Counted from the first letter of the stretch, positions 23,125 to 33,589 are shown. The stretch: DNA of 64,000 bases from Rebecca billardiae RCC1528 (GCA_965240325.2 OZ251255.1:1-64000), one strand, 5' to 3'. Numbers and translations are program-made. Notes: generated by a model not told the origin, from the letters alone.

Positions 23125-26100
23125 TCAGAACGTCTGCGCGTGCCCGGCGCGGCGCGGCGGGCTGTTGGCCGGGGTCGTGTGCGGCGAGCGCAGCGAGGGC
23201 CGGTGGATCTCGACGTCGCCGAGGAACGCGTCCTGGTACAGCGGGTTCGTCTCCGGGTCGTACGACGTCTTGCCTGCGGCGGCGGCGGCGGCGCGGCGCG
23301 GCGCGTGAGGCGCACGCGCGCCGACGCGCGAGAGGCGGCGCACGCGGCGCGCGCGCGCACCCGCGCCGTGGATGTGCGCGATGACGGGCCGCCCCGCGTC
23401 GTACGCGGCGAGCGAGACGCGCGCGCGCCGCTCGCCCAGCCCCGCCGCGGCGAAGAGCCACGTCAGCGGGTCGAGCCACCTGCGCGGCGCGCGGCGCGCG
23501 CGAGTCAGCCGGCGTCGCGCGCTGGCGCGCCGCGCCGCGCGCGCCGGCCGCGCGCGCGCGCGCGCACCGCGTCATCTCGCCGCAGCAGCCGCGCGGCGCG
23601 AGCACCTCCTCGAGCGCGACGTGCTGGCCGTCCACCTCGCGCACCGACGGGTGCTCCACGCCCGCCAGCGCGTCGGGCAGCGAGGGCATCGCGCCGGGCT
23701 TGGCGCGGCGCACCGAGCCGCCGCCGGGCGCGAGCACCTGCACGGTGCGGCCGGCGCCGCCGCCGCCGCGCCGCTTGGCGGGCGAGGCGCCGGCGGCGTC
23801 GCCGCCGTCCTCGTCGGCGGCGGCGGGGCGCGCGCAGCGGCCGAGCCGCTCGCAGAGCCGCGCGAGCGCGCGGTCGGGCGTGAGCACGTACACCAGCAGC
23901 GCGAGCGTGAGGCCGAGCAGCGCGAGCGCCGACGCGGACGAGAGGCGCGCGCCGAGGCCGTACGGCGTCGCCTCGCTCCGCTCCGACACGGCGGCCGCGC
24001 CACCCTCGAGGTCGGAGCTGCCGCCGAGCGCGGCGTAGAGCGGCTGCAGCGCGCGGCCCACGTCCGCGAGCGTGAGCTCGCGCAGCCCCGCCAGCGCGAA
24101 CGCCGCGAACAGCGCGACGCCCGCGTGCGCCGCCGCGAGCGCCTTGAACGCGGGCGCGAGCGAGAGTGCGAGCGCGTTGTCGATGGCGGGCGGCGTGCGC
24201 GCCGCGCGCAGCAAGAACCACCTGTCCGCGCCGTACAGGCAGCCGAACGCGCACAGCCCGAGGTAGTAGAGCGCGGGGAGCGCGGGGGCGAAGCAGAAGA
24301 CCGCGCACGCGTACGCCAGCGCCTGCCCCGTCTGCTTCGCCAGGTCGAACTCGGGGCCGAGCAGCCCCGCCTTGAGCCCGTCGAGGGTGACGCACACGCG
24401 CGCGGCGCGGCGCGCGCGCGCGCGGTGCGCGAGCGCCTTGAGCGCGGGCTCGGCGACGAACACGCCGAGCTGCAGCAGCAGCGTGAACATGAGCGACGCG
24501 CCGAGCGTGAGAAACCACTCGCGGTCGAAGCCGGCGTGCCGCCCCTTGAAGAGCACGCCCGACGGGCCGAGCAGGCAGCACGGCGCGCCGCCGCCCTCGC
24601 CCGCCCGCCGCCGCGCCTCGCAGCCGGGCCAGCACACGTACGAAGACGACGGCGGCGGCGACGACGGCGACGAAGACGACGACGGCGACGACGACGACGA
24701 CGCGTCGCGCCCGAGCTGCGTCGCGATGAACGCGTCGGGCAGCGCGGCCGCCACCACCACCGCGAGCAGCGCCGTGTTCACAAACTGCGCCGCGCCCAGC
24801 TTGGCCGCCTTCACCGCGAGCGTCTTGGTGGCCGAGCCGTGCCGCTCAAAGCGCGAGAGGCGGTCGATGCACTGCTTGAGCAGCACGTTGGTGGCCACCA
24901 CCACGCCGAGCGCGCCGTACAGCAGGCCCTGCGCGCTCGCCTCGCCGCGCACGTGCTCGCGGCACGCCGAGACCATCGCGGCGGGCCCGCAGCACTCGGC
25001 GGCCGCGCGCCCGACGCGCTCGCGCGCGTCGAGCGCGGCCAGCCGTGCGTACGCCAGCACGCTGTCGCACAGGCAGGTGCGGCACCGCTGGTACGCCGGG
25101 CGGCGCGGCTCCCAGTGGCCGAGCGGGTCGGTGCGGATCAGCGCGCCCGCGTACGCGGGCGCAAACTCGGGGGCGCCGTCCCACGGCGGCAGCCGCTCGG
25201 GGCGCGTGCCGCACGTGCGCGCCGACAGCGCGGCGGGCTCGTCCCACGCCGCGTGCAGCGCCGCGCAGCTGCCCTCCGGCACGACGCGCGCGCGGAAGGC
25301 CGCGTACTCGGCGCGCGCCGTGCTCGCCGCCACAATCAGCGCGGTGCTGCCGAGCATGAGCAGCGCGAGGACGCAGAGCGAGCACGCGCGGCGGAGGCGG
25401 TTGGGCGCGGTGCGCCGGTGCTGCAAGTTGTGCCACAGCAGGTCGGTGGGCTCGGGCACGCGCGCGGCGACGAGGCGGCGCGGCGGCAGTCCGTACGGCG
25501 AGGGCATTCGCATGTCGAGCGCGTCGGGCCCGCGCGCGCGCGCGCCGAGCGGCCACGGCCACGCCGGGTCCTGCAGCGCGTAGCGCAGCCAGCCGCCGCG
25601 GCCGTACGCGTGCATGGCGGCGCGGCGCCCCTCGACGCGCTCGAACGTGACGATCGCCGAGAGCGCGGGCAGCCCGTCCGCCGCCGTGCGCGCGCGCAGC
25701 CGCTCGCGCGTGCGCGCGAGCTTGGCCTCGCGCGCGCGGCGGCGGCGGCGCGTGAGCCGCGCGCGCAGCAGCTGGCCGGTGAGCGTCTGGCGCATCTCGC
25801 GCGTGGCGAGCAGCGCGACCTCCTTCTCGAGCGGCGCCTTGCGCAGCCCCGCGCGGAGCAGCGCGCCGTTCGGGTGCACCGCCACCACGTCGTGCACGCG
25901 CCACGCCTCGGCGTCGAGAAAGTCGCGCAGGCCGCGCACGCGCTCGGCGGCGCCGCGCGAGCGCCGCGCCCGCGCGCCGAGCGCGGCCGCGGCCTGCTCC
26001 GCGCGCGCGCGCAGCGCCTCCTCGACGCCCGCCTGCACGGCCTCGAGCTCGACGTGCGGGTGGAAGCCGCGCAGCTCGACCGCGTAGTCGCGCAGCGTCG

Positions 26101-26872
26101 TGCTCAGCCGGTCGTGCTCCGCCGCGAGCGCGCGCGCGCGCCGCGCGAACCGGCGCGCGCCGAGCGCGAGCGCGAGCGTCCACACGACGTCGCCCGCCGC
26201 GGCGGCGAGCGTGACCTGGCGGCAGAGCGCCGAGGCGCAGCCGATGCGCTGGCCGACGGAGGTGAGCGCGAGGTAGTCCGCGGGCGGCTGCAGCTCGGCG
26301 AGCGCGTACCCCGAGCCCGAGCCCTCCGCGCCCGCGCCCGCGCGCGCCGCCGCGGCCGCGGCCGCCGCAAAGCGCAGGTTGAGCGCGAGCGACGGCGCGG
26401 ACGTGAGCGCGCCGAGCGCGCAGAGCAGCAGCAGGAAGCGCAGCAGGTCAAAGTAGAGGCGCACGCCCACGCCGAGCTCCGCGCCCAGCTCCGCCGGCGT
26501 CGAGGCCCACACCTCGAACGGCTCGAGCGCGCCCGCCGCCGTCGGGCGGCGCGGGTGCAACGTCTGCGCGTGCGCGCGCGCCTCGGCGAGCGCCCACGCC
26601 TGCCACGCGCCAAAGTCGGCGGCGGAGCGCAGCGGCGGCTCGCCCGGCTCGGGCGGGAGCTCGTACTCGCCCTCCTCCTCGCCCTCCGCCTCCTGCCCCC
26701 AGCCGTGCGCGGCCTCCTCGTCCTCGTCCGCGCCGCCGCCGGGCGGCCGCAGCACCTCGACGGTGGCGAGCCCCTCGCCCGGCGCGCCGCCGCCGCGCGT
26801 GACGGTGATGGAGCTCGCAAAGCCCACCGCGGGGGGCGTGCCATCGGGCGAGTCGTGCGGCGCCACGCGCAT
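23125..26872 (-). CDS. OSCA/TMEM63 (CSC1)-like mechanosensitive channel
   Basis: Exons 26872-23568, 23479-23361 and 23273-23125 (phases 2, 1) give 1190 residues. The acidic N-terminus is followed by a hydrophobic segment (DLLRFLLLLCALGAL), a second one, then a long cytosolic part. That part contains ALSAIVTFERVEGRRAAMHA, the RRM-like strand typical of this family, and EPTDLLWHNLQHRRTAPNRL, the conserved linker before the 7-TM pore region. The pore region has PEFDLAKQTGQALAYACAVF, LPALYYLGLCAF and RAARTPPAIDNALAL, matching the CSC1/OSCA1 block in which PPAxD is conserved. A Cys-rich loop (about 600-700) and a Ser/Pro/Asp loop are insertions. The family forms osmo- or stretch-gated cation channels in plasma or internal membranes. 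It is divergent from the chromodomain gene. Confidence 0.82.
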
Positions 26873-27070
26873 TGCTGCCGTGCGGACGCCGCCCGCCTCG
26901 AGGAGCGATGAGCGCCGCTGCCTCGCGTGATGTGGTATGGCGTACAGTTTTTAGCCGCCCGCCGTTGTGGACTTGTGGCCCGGCCCGGGTCGCCTCGGGC
27001 CGTAACGGCGAGCCGCCGCGGAGATGCAAATCTTGCAGCACGCGGCGCGCCGGCGCCTCTCGTCGGCACG
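26873..27070. promoter_or_regulatory. Divergent intergenic region, channel / chromodomain gene
   Basis: 198 bp separate the start codons of the OSCA-like gene and the chromodomain gene. Contains ATGTGGTATGGCGTACAGTT and otherwise GC-rich sequence. A shared bidirectional promoter is inferred from spacing only. Confidence 0.35.
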
Positions 27071-27424
27071 ATGGCGACCACGGCGTACGCGGCCGAGGTG
27101 GTGGGGCGCAGGCTGCTGGTGCGCGCGCGCGCCGCCGCCCTGCGAGACCTGCGCGCGCACGCGCGCGCGCCCACCGCCCGCCCCGCGCCCGCCCCGCGCG
27201 CCCCCGCCGCGCGCGCGCAGGTCTCGCAGGGCGGCGGCGCGTGGGCGGGCGGCAAGGTGCTCGGCTACGACCCGCCCAGCGGGCTGCACGCGGTGCGCCT
27301 CAAGGGGAAGGGCACCGAGCGGCTCAGGCTGGCCGAGGTGAAGCTGCGCTGGCAGTTTGGCAGCGACGACGACGACGACGACGACGAGGAGGAGGAGGAG
27401 GAGGAGGCGGGCGGCGCGCCGGCG

Positions 27425-27467
<43 letters not shown>

Positions 27468-29020
27468 CCGAGGAGGGCGAGGGCGAGGGCGAGGAGGAGG
27501 ACGAGGGCAACGTCGCGTACTGGGAGACCCGCCGCGAGCAGCTCCCCTCCGACGTGTACCTCGGCGACGGCCAGTTCCGCGTCGAGGCCATCGTCGCCGA
27601 CCGCGTGCGCGCCGGGCGCGTGCAGTACCTGATCAAGTGGGAGGGGTACTCGCACGCGGACAACTCCTGGGAGCCGAGGGCCAACGTGGACGAGGCGCTG
27701 TGGCGAGAGTACGAGGCGCGCAAGAAGGCCGCCAAGCGCGGCGGCGGCGCCAAGCCCGACGCGCCCGCCGCCGGGCGCGGCCGGCTCGTCAAGACGGCCG
27801 CGCTGCAGCGCGCGGACGGCGCGGACGGCGCGCCGCGCGCCAAGCGCGCGCGGCAGGCGGACCCGGACGCCGCGCCGCCCTCGCCCTCGTCCTCCTCCTC
27901 CGGCGGGGAGGAGGCGGGTGACGACGAGGGGGCGGCGCACGCGGCGGCGGACGCGGCCGCGGCGGAGCTGGCGGCGGCGCTCACGGGCGCCGCCGCGGCC
28001 GCGCCGCCCGCCAAGCGCGGCCGCGGCCGTCCGCCCGGCAGCACCAAGCCGCCCCTCGTCGCGCCCGCGCCCGAGCGGCCGAGCGCGCTGCCGGAGGACG
28101 AGCCCGCCGGGTGCGCGCGCGCGCGCGCGCCCGCCCGCCCCACCGCACGCCCTCACCGCGCGCACCGCCGCCGCGCGCGCTGCTGCCGCGCGCCTCGCAG
28201 GCTGCAGGCTCTGGCGGCCGAGCGCGTGCAGGTGCGCGGCGTGGAGCTGGCGCAGAGGGCGGCGGAGGTGGTGCGGCGCAAGGGCGGCGCGCCGCCCGTT
28301 GTCGCGAGCGCGGCCGCGGCGGGCGGCGCGCCGCCCGCGCCGAGGCCGCCGCCGCCGCCGCCGCCGCCCGCGGCGGCCGCGGCCGGCCCCCCGCTGAGCG
28401 CCGCGCAGCGCGCGCGGCAGGCGGCGCGCGAGGAGCGCAGGCGCGCACTCGCGACGCAGGAGGCGGCGGAGGCGAAGGAGCGGCGCGTGGCGGCGGCGGC
28501 GGCGAAGAAGAAGGCGCGCGCTGCGCCGATGGCCGCGCCGCGCGCGCCGCCGATGCTCGCGGGCGCGCCCAAGGGCGGCGGCGGCGGCGGTCTGCCCATC
28601 GGCGGCCGCGCCGCCGCCGCCGCGGCCGCCGCGGCCGCGCGGCCGCCGCCGGCCGCGGCGCGCCCGCGCCCCGCCGGCGCGGCGGGCGGGAGCGGCGGCG
28701 CGCCCAAGCCGGCCGGCGGCGGCGCTGGCAGCAGCAGCACGTTCCGGATCCCGAAGAAGGGCGCCGCCCCCAAGCCCTCGCCCTCGCCGCCGCCCAAGGG
28801 CGCGCCGCCGCCGCCGCCGCCGCCGCCCGGCCCGCCGCCCGGCCCGCCGCCGAGGCCGCGGGAGCCGCCTTCGCCGCCCTCGCCCGCAGCGCCGCCCACG
28901 CCGCCCGCCGCGGGCCGCAGCGGCACGGGCGGCGGCGGCGGCAGCGCGGGCGCCAGCAGCGCAGCCGGCGGCGCGAGCGACCCGCAGGGCGCGCTCTTCG
29001 AGCGGCTGCGCGCCACCTAT

Positions 29021-29061
<41 letters not shown>

Positions 29062-29493
29062 GCAGCCCGAGGCGGAGGCGTGCGCACAGGTGCGGCGCGG
29101 CTGCGCGCGCGCACGCCGCCGCCGCCCGGCCGCACGCCGCGCGCGCGCGCGGCGCTCACGCGCGCGCCGCGCCCGCCGCCTCGCCGCGCGCGCGCGCAGG
29201 CGGCCGCCGACGCGGACGGCGGCGGGCGGCTGGGCGGCGCGCTCGGCGCGCTCGCCGGCGGCGCGCTCGGCTCGGCGCTCGGCGTGGGCGTGGGCGCGCT
29301 CGGCAGCGGGCTGGGCGCGCTGGGCGCCGGGCCCGTCAGCTTCCCCGGCTTTGGCCTCGGGCTCGGCGGCGTGGCGGCCGCGGGCAGCAAGCCCGCCGCC
29401 GACGCGTCGGCGTCAGCGGGCGGGGCCGATCGCGCGGGTGGCGGCGCCGCTGACGCCGCGCTGGCGGGCGCCGAGCCGGGCGACGATGACTAG
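27071..29493 (+). CDS. Tudor-like + chromodomain protein
   Basis: Exons 27071-27118, 27221-28110, 28201-29089 and 29200-29493 give 706 residues. Splicing the first intron creates a Tudor/PDS5-like module at about 8-60 (WAGGKVLGYDPPSGLHAVRL...ERLRL). An acidic run (Asp/Glu plus an Asp-Ala repeat from GCGGAC units) follows. The chromodomain at 134-186 reads FRVEAIVADRV...VQYLIKWEGYSHADNSWEP, with the methyl-lysine cage positions filled by Phe135, Trp156 and Tyr159. An AT-hook-like KRGRGRPPGS lies near residue 310. The rest is Pro/Gly/Ala-rich and ends in a Gly-Ala-Leu stretch that could self-associate. By family it reads methylated histone H3 tails; the Tudor-like plus chromo order is unusual. 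A perfect hairpin lies 73 bp after the stop. Confidence 0.88.
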
Positions 29494-29565
29494 CTGATTA
29501 CATTCGGATCGCGCGTCAGTTGTGTGACCTTGAATTCGGATGCTTAAATGTTTCGGACGCGGAAA

Positions 29566-29592
29566 GGCTCGGGCGCTGAAAGCGCCCGAGCC
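29566..29592. other. Perfect 12-bp stem, 3-nt loop hairpin in a 3' flank
   Basis: GGCTCGGGCGCT, GAA, AGCGCCCGAGCC: a perfect 12-bp palindromic stem with a GAA loop, 73 bp downstream of the chromodomain gene stop. It could act in RNA as a 3' UTR stability or processing element. It is not followed by a T run. Confidence 0.7.
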
Positions 29593-29885
29593 CACCCTTG
29601 AGGTCCGGAGGCGCACACCGTACCCGCTTGCCGTGCTTGATATAAAAGTTTCACGGCCGACCCGCGTTCTCCCGCATACAATCGCATCAAACATGAGACG
29701 GCTTAGAATAGTGAGTAGGCATCTCCCACAATCTCGGGAATCTAGAACGGCGCGGGGGTATCTCAGCGTACTGCAAGGTATCTTCGTACGCTGAAACATT
29801 CGTGCTCTCAAATGGTCAGCCATGTGTTTCGGCGACGACGAATCGCGCCGCGACTTAGGCTAGAATTCCCTGCAGTTCAGACTAC

Positions 29886-29994
29886 CGAATGTGCTTTCTG
29901 ATTGGTTGGAGGGTAGTTCGCCCGCCCGAATCTTGCAGTCGAATGTGCTTTCTGATTGGTTGGAGGGTAGTTTCGCCCGCCCGAATCTTGTAGT
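29886..29994. repeat. 54-bp direct duplication
   Basis: CGAATGTGCTTTCTGATTGG and the sequence after it occur twice, starting at 29886 and 29940. The copies differ by one extra T in the second and CAG/TAG near the end. ATTGG inside the unit is a CCAAT-box complement, so paired NF-Y-like sites are possible. Confidence 0.85.
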
Positions 29995-30408
29995 TATGTT
30001 TGTCCGTGCGAGCTGCGTGGCCACAACAAGGCCGACTCGCGTCGCGGTAAAAGTTGAAGTTCGGTGTCGCTCGGCGCTCGCCAACGTGCTCCGCTCCGCA
30101 CGCCACGGCCTTCGCCCCTGCGTCCGCGTCCCGGTGCCGCAGGCGGCCAACGGTCCGACGTGATGCCCACCGTGAGTGGATCACGACGCGTCTGAAACTG
30201 CACTCCTCTCACTACACCTTGACCTGTTCATCACTCGGTCACGACCGTGCACCGTGCGCGTCGGCTGGCGGCCCCGCGGCAGCAGTGAGCTCGCACACCA
30301 GGCGCTCAACGTCACCTCAAGTACATGGGCATCCCGTGTGTTCTCGATTTTCCGTGTAGGCTTGACCCCCAGGGCGTCGCTCTCCCCAAGCGGCGTGTTT
30401 GGATCGGC

Positions 30409-30518
30409 AAACCTTTTGCCATGGTTCTGGAGCCTTTCCGCGGACCGCCATGCCGAATCCGCCATCGTGCGGCCGGTTTGGCGGTCCGGAAAAGGTTTCA
30501 GAACCAGGCAAAAGGTTT
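30409..30518. repeat. Imperfect inverted repeat, about 40-bp arms
   Basis: Arm 30409-30449 (AAACCTTTTGCCATGGTTCT...GGACCGCC) is matched in reverse complement by 30480-30518 (GGCGGTCCGGAAAAGGTTTC...AAAAGGTTT). The loop is 30 bp. The arms are about 85% complementary with small gaps. It could be a miniature foldback element. Confidence 0.75.
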
Positions 30519-30784
30519 GTTTGGGGATACGACTGCTCAGCATCATGCAGCAGACGACAGTTTACATCATCAGCCAGCAGGCGGCGCGGCCTGCATGAGC
30601 AGTCGCCATCGTCAGTCGTCGTCTCGCCAGCGCACCATCAGTCGAGGATCATCACGTAACCGAGTCATGCGCTGCCCGGTGACATCAAAATGCATGGGCG
30701 GGCGCCGGGTCGTTACGAACGACTCGGAATAACGGTGTCTCGGACTGCTCCGCGTGATAAAGCCGCGCGGCCGAGCGCGCCGCC

Positions 30785-31243
30785 ATGGCGTTGGGCCAGT
30801 GCGTGCAGGTCGCGAATGGCACGCCCTACACGTTCAAGCAGACGTCCGCGCACCAGTACCAGATGAACCAATGGGGCCCTTTCCCGGACGCCATCGCGCC
30901 CGGGGCAGCTCCCGTGACGTACTACGAGTTCGACTTTGGCCAGTTCGACATCGGGTTTGACAAGGACGACGACGGCGCCGACGTGACGTACTCAATCGAC
31001 GGCAGCAAGTCCTTCACGTACCACGCGGGCCCCATGTACAAGCCGGTCGCCGAGCTGGAGGGCTGGGCGGTGACCAACGGTGGCAGCAGCTTTGAAATCC
31101 ACCCGTCGCCCACCATCCCGTGCGCAGGCGACAACATCACGTACTGGCTGAAGATCAACGGCTCGGGCGACGCGCTGAGCATCGTCACGACCAACGTGCC
31201 CCAGCCCGAGAACTTCAAGCCTCGCGGGGGGCCCGTGCCCTGA
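30785..31243 (+). CDS. Small beta-rich protein of unknown function
   Basis: Single-exon frame of 152 residues with a strong start context (GCCGCCATGGCG). The sequence is not low-complexity: it is rich in aromatic residues, Gly and Asp (VANGTPYTFKQTSAHQYQMN, then a segment with FDIGFDKDDDGADVTYSID, and FTYHAG). It has alternating hydrophobics typical of a compact beta-sandwich. The opening strand plus a W-(G)PFPDAIAPG turn is reminiscent of small bacterial and fungal jellyroll proteins of the aegerolysin-like type. The resemblance is weak and no function is claimed. No signal peptide or membrane span is seen. Its codon and residue composition differ from the Ala/Arg-rich shadow frames around it, which supports a real gene. 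Confidence 0.65.
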   Translation: MALGQCVQVANGTPYTFKQTSAHQYQMNQWGPFPDAIAPGAAPVTYYEFDFGQFDIGFDKDDDGADVTYSIDGSKSFTYHAGPMYKPVAELEGWAVTNGGSSFEIHPSPTIPCAGDNITYWLKINGSGDALSIVTTNVPQPENFKPRGGPVP

Positions 31244-32082
31244 GCCGACCCCTGCGGACGGAACCAGCAACGCCCTTGAGCGAGCGCGCGCCCACCGCCG
31301 CCTCGATCAGCCCGCGCGCGCCGGGCTGGCGCGGTGTCGTCCGCCGGGATTCTGGACGACGGCGACTGCGGCTGCGTCACGCGGCCACATGCGCAGGTCT
31401 GCGGCGCCGGGCATGCAGTATATTGCACGCGCGCCGCGGTGCAGTGCGCCGTCACTTCACGCGAAGACTGGATGAGAGTCGTCGTCGTGAAGATGACGAC
31501 GCTGACCATAGCCGCGGGCCGACGGCTACTGCGTAGCTCGCGGGCAGCCCGGACCGAATGTACTATGTCTCAGTGAGTAGTCGGCCGCACTGGCCGCGGT
31601 TAATGACGACCGAACTCGTCATCAGCGCGCGGGCCGGTGACTTACGCGCGTCAGTACTCCGAACCCGGGCCCGCTCACGCTGGCGGCACGGCGGGCGGCG
31701 ACTGCGTCTTGTACGGCGCGTCAGCTCGGGCATAAGTACGGAAGCAGTCAGATAGTAGCAGTATATAACGACAGTAGTAGCAGTCGATCTGATGACGACT
31801 GTCAAGTGATGATGAGTAGTCTGATAGTGATGATCCGCCGGGGCCCGGGGCCGGGCGGGTCCGGTCTGCATGCTGCCGAGTTGATGACACTCTAATCCGC
31901 AGGACCGGGCGCCACTACTGCCCGGCCGCGTACTAGCCTCCGCTAGTCCGCGGCGCGAGTATCGGTCACTCGGATGATAGCTACTCCGGACCGACGACGG
32001 CACACGGCGGGGCAGTCACAGTTTACTAAGAATAAAAGACGCACACAGCTCAGGCAGTACAGTCGAACGATTCGTGTGCGTC
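31244..32082. other. Intergenic, stop-rich low-complexity DNA
   Basis: No gene. Many GTAGTAGCAG and GATGATAGT-type trinucleotide mixtures. Bases 31973-32017 (GATGATAGCTAC...GCACACGGCGGGGCAGTCACAG) recur in inverted orientation inside and next to the foldback element at 32083-32364, so it belongs to the same repeat family. Confidence 0.55.
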
Positions 32083-32364
32083 GGTCCGGAGTAGTCCGAC
32101 TAGTCCGCGTGCACGGCCACTAGGCGCGTGGCAGCCGCCGGCCCCGGCCGCGCGGTCCGCGCGGACCCGGAGCCGCGCCGTGTGCGGTCGTCGGTCGTAG
32201 CTATCATCTGCTGCCGATACGCTGGCATCTGCTGCCGGCGGGCTGCCGTGTGCCGTCGTCGGTCGTAGCTATCATCCGCGCATGCGCGTGTGCGCGCCGC
32301 GCGGACCGCGCGGCGGGCCGGCGGCTGACGCGCCTTCCACGGACTAGTCGGACTACTCCGGACC
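32083..32364. repeat. Foldback element beside the GAPDH gene
   Basis: A perfect 25-bp inverted repeat, GGTCCGGAGTAGTCCGACTAGTCCG, lies at 32083-32107 with its complement at 32340-32364. Pairing continues inward with small gaps (AGGCGCGTGGCAGCCGCCGG and GCGCGGTCCGCGCGG on the left, mirrored on the right), giving arms near 75 bp. The loop holds a direct repeat of GTCGTCGGTCGTAGCTATCATC. The structure suits a foldback/MITE-type element. No transposase is present. It ends 34 bp from the GAPDH stop codon. Confidence 0.85.
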
Positions 32365-32397
32365 CGCACACTCGACTGTGACTGCCCCGCCGCCGCG

Positions 32398-33444
32398 TCA
32401 CGCGCCGCCCAGCCGCGCCACCCTGCGCGCGAGCTCGGCCAGCCGGTTGCTGTACCCCCACTCGTTGTCGTACCAGCAGTACAGCTTGAGCTGCGTGCCG
32501 CCCACGACGAGCGTGGACGAGGCATCGATGATGGTCGAGCGCGCGTCGTTGCAGTAGTCGGCGGCGGTGAGCAGGCGCTCCTCGACGCCGAGGATGCCCT
32601 TGAGCTCGGCGGCGGCCGCCGCCTTCGCCAGCTCGTTGATCTCCTCGCGCGTCACCTCGCGCGCCATCTCGAGCGTGATGTCCGTCATCGACGCGGTCGC
32701 GAGCGGCACGCGCACGGCAAAACCGTTCAGCTTGCCCTTCAGCTCGGGGATCACCTCGCCCACGGCCTTGGCGGAGCCGGTGGTGGTGGGGTAGAAATTG
32801 TTCACCGCGCCGCGCGCGCGCCGCGGCTCCTTCTCCGCGCACCACGGCGCGTCGAGCACGCTCTGCGTGTTGGTGAGGCAGTGGATCGTCGTGATCGAGC
32901 CGTGCCGCACGCCCACGCGCCGGTGGAGCAGGTGGATGACCGGCGCGATGCAGTTGGTCGTGCACGAGGCGGCGGTGACGATGCGGTGCTTCTTCGGCTC
33001 GTAGGCCTGCTCGTTCACGCCGAGCACCACGTTGGGCACGCCCTCGTCCTTCACCGGCGCCGACACGACCACCTTCTTCGCGCCGTTGGCGAAGAAGGGC
33101 TCGAGCTTGGCGGCCGAGTTGTGCGCGCCCGTGCACTCGATGACGACGGTGACGCCGAGCTCCTTGAGCGGCACGTCGGCGGGCGACTTGGCCTGCAGGA
33201 AGCGCACGCGCTTGCCGCCGATCACGACCGCGTCCTTCTCCGCCTTCACCTTGCCCGCCTTCCACGTGCCGTGGTGCGTGTCAAACTCGGTGAGGTACGC
33301 CGCCGTGGCGGCGTCCGCGGCGATCTCGTTGATGGCGACGACGTTGAGCTCGGAGTGGTCGAAGAGCGCGCGCATCGTCAGCCGGCCGATCCGGCCGTAC
33401 CCGTTGATCAGCGCCTTGGGCTTGCCGAGCAGCGAGGGCGCCAT
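32398..33444 (-). CDS. Glyceraldehyde-3-phosphate dehydrogenase, ArsJ-associated type
   Basis: Intronless frame of 348 residues. The start at 33444 (GCGCCATGG context) precedes the NAD-binding motif INGYGRIGR (13-21); in-frame ATG codons further upstream would add only unconserved sequence. Catalytic Cys161 lies in TAASCTTNC and the active-site His188 in TIHCLTNTQ. The NAD fold, PTTTGSAKAV, VRVPLATASMTD and YDNEWGYSNR are all present. It departs from glycolytic GAPDH in the ways typical of the arsenic-operon branch: NEIAADAATAAYLTEFDTHH, LTNTQSVLDAP and STLVVGGTQLKLYCWYDNEW. In bacteria this enzyme uses arsenate in place of phosphate to make 1-arseno-3-phosphoglycerate, the substrate of ArsJ. 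The divergent neighbour is an ArsJ relic, which strongly supports the call. Transfer from bacteria is inferred. Confidence 0.9.
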   Translation of the reverse strand: MAPSLLGKPKALINGYGRIGRLTMRALFDHSELNVVAINEIAADAATAAYLTEFDTHHGTWKAGKVKAEKDAVVIGGKRVRFLQAKSPADVPLKELGVTVVIECTGAHNSAAKLEPFFANGAKKVVVSAPVKDEGVPNVVLGVNEQAYEPKKHRIVTAASCTTNCIAPVIHLLHRRVGVRHGSITTIHCLTNTQSVLDAPWCAEKEPRRARGAVNNFYPTTTGSAKAVGEVIPELKGKLNGFAVRVPLATASMTDITLEMAREVTREEINELAKAAAAAELKGILGVEERLLTAADYCNDARSTIIDASSTLVVGGTQLKLYCWYDNEWGYSNRLAELARRVARLGGA

Positions 33445-33589
33445 GGCGCACTGAATCCACGCTGATCGCGACGTGGGCGTGCAGATTCGCCGACGGCCAA
33501 GTGTTGACGCTCGGCTTTCTAATTCTCCGTCAAAGCTGCGCCGGAACCCGTAGTTCATCAGCGAGTGCCGGTGCGAACCGGTGTATAGG
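33445..33589. promoter_or_regulatory. Divergent intergenic region, GAPDH / ArsJ
   Basis: 145 bp separate the GAPDH start (-) from the first candidate ATG of the ArsJ relic (+). A TATAG motif lies just before that ATG (33584-33588). A single bidirectional promoter for both genes is inferred. No arsenic-repressor site was recognised. Confidence 0.4.

Larger units (their letters stand above)
29494..30784. other. Intergenic region with several small repeats, no gene
   Basis: Contains the 12-bp-stem hairpin (29566), a 54-bp direct duplication (29886) and an inverted repeat (30409), described separately. No frame gives a recognisable protein. GC content is lower than in the flanking genes. Confidence 0.5.
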
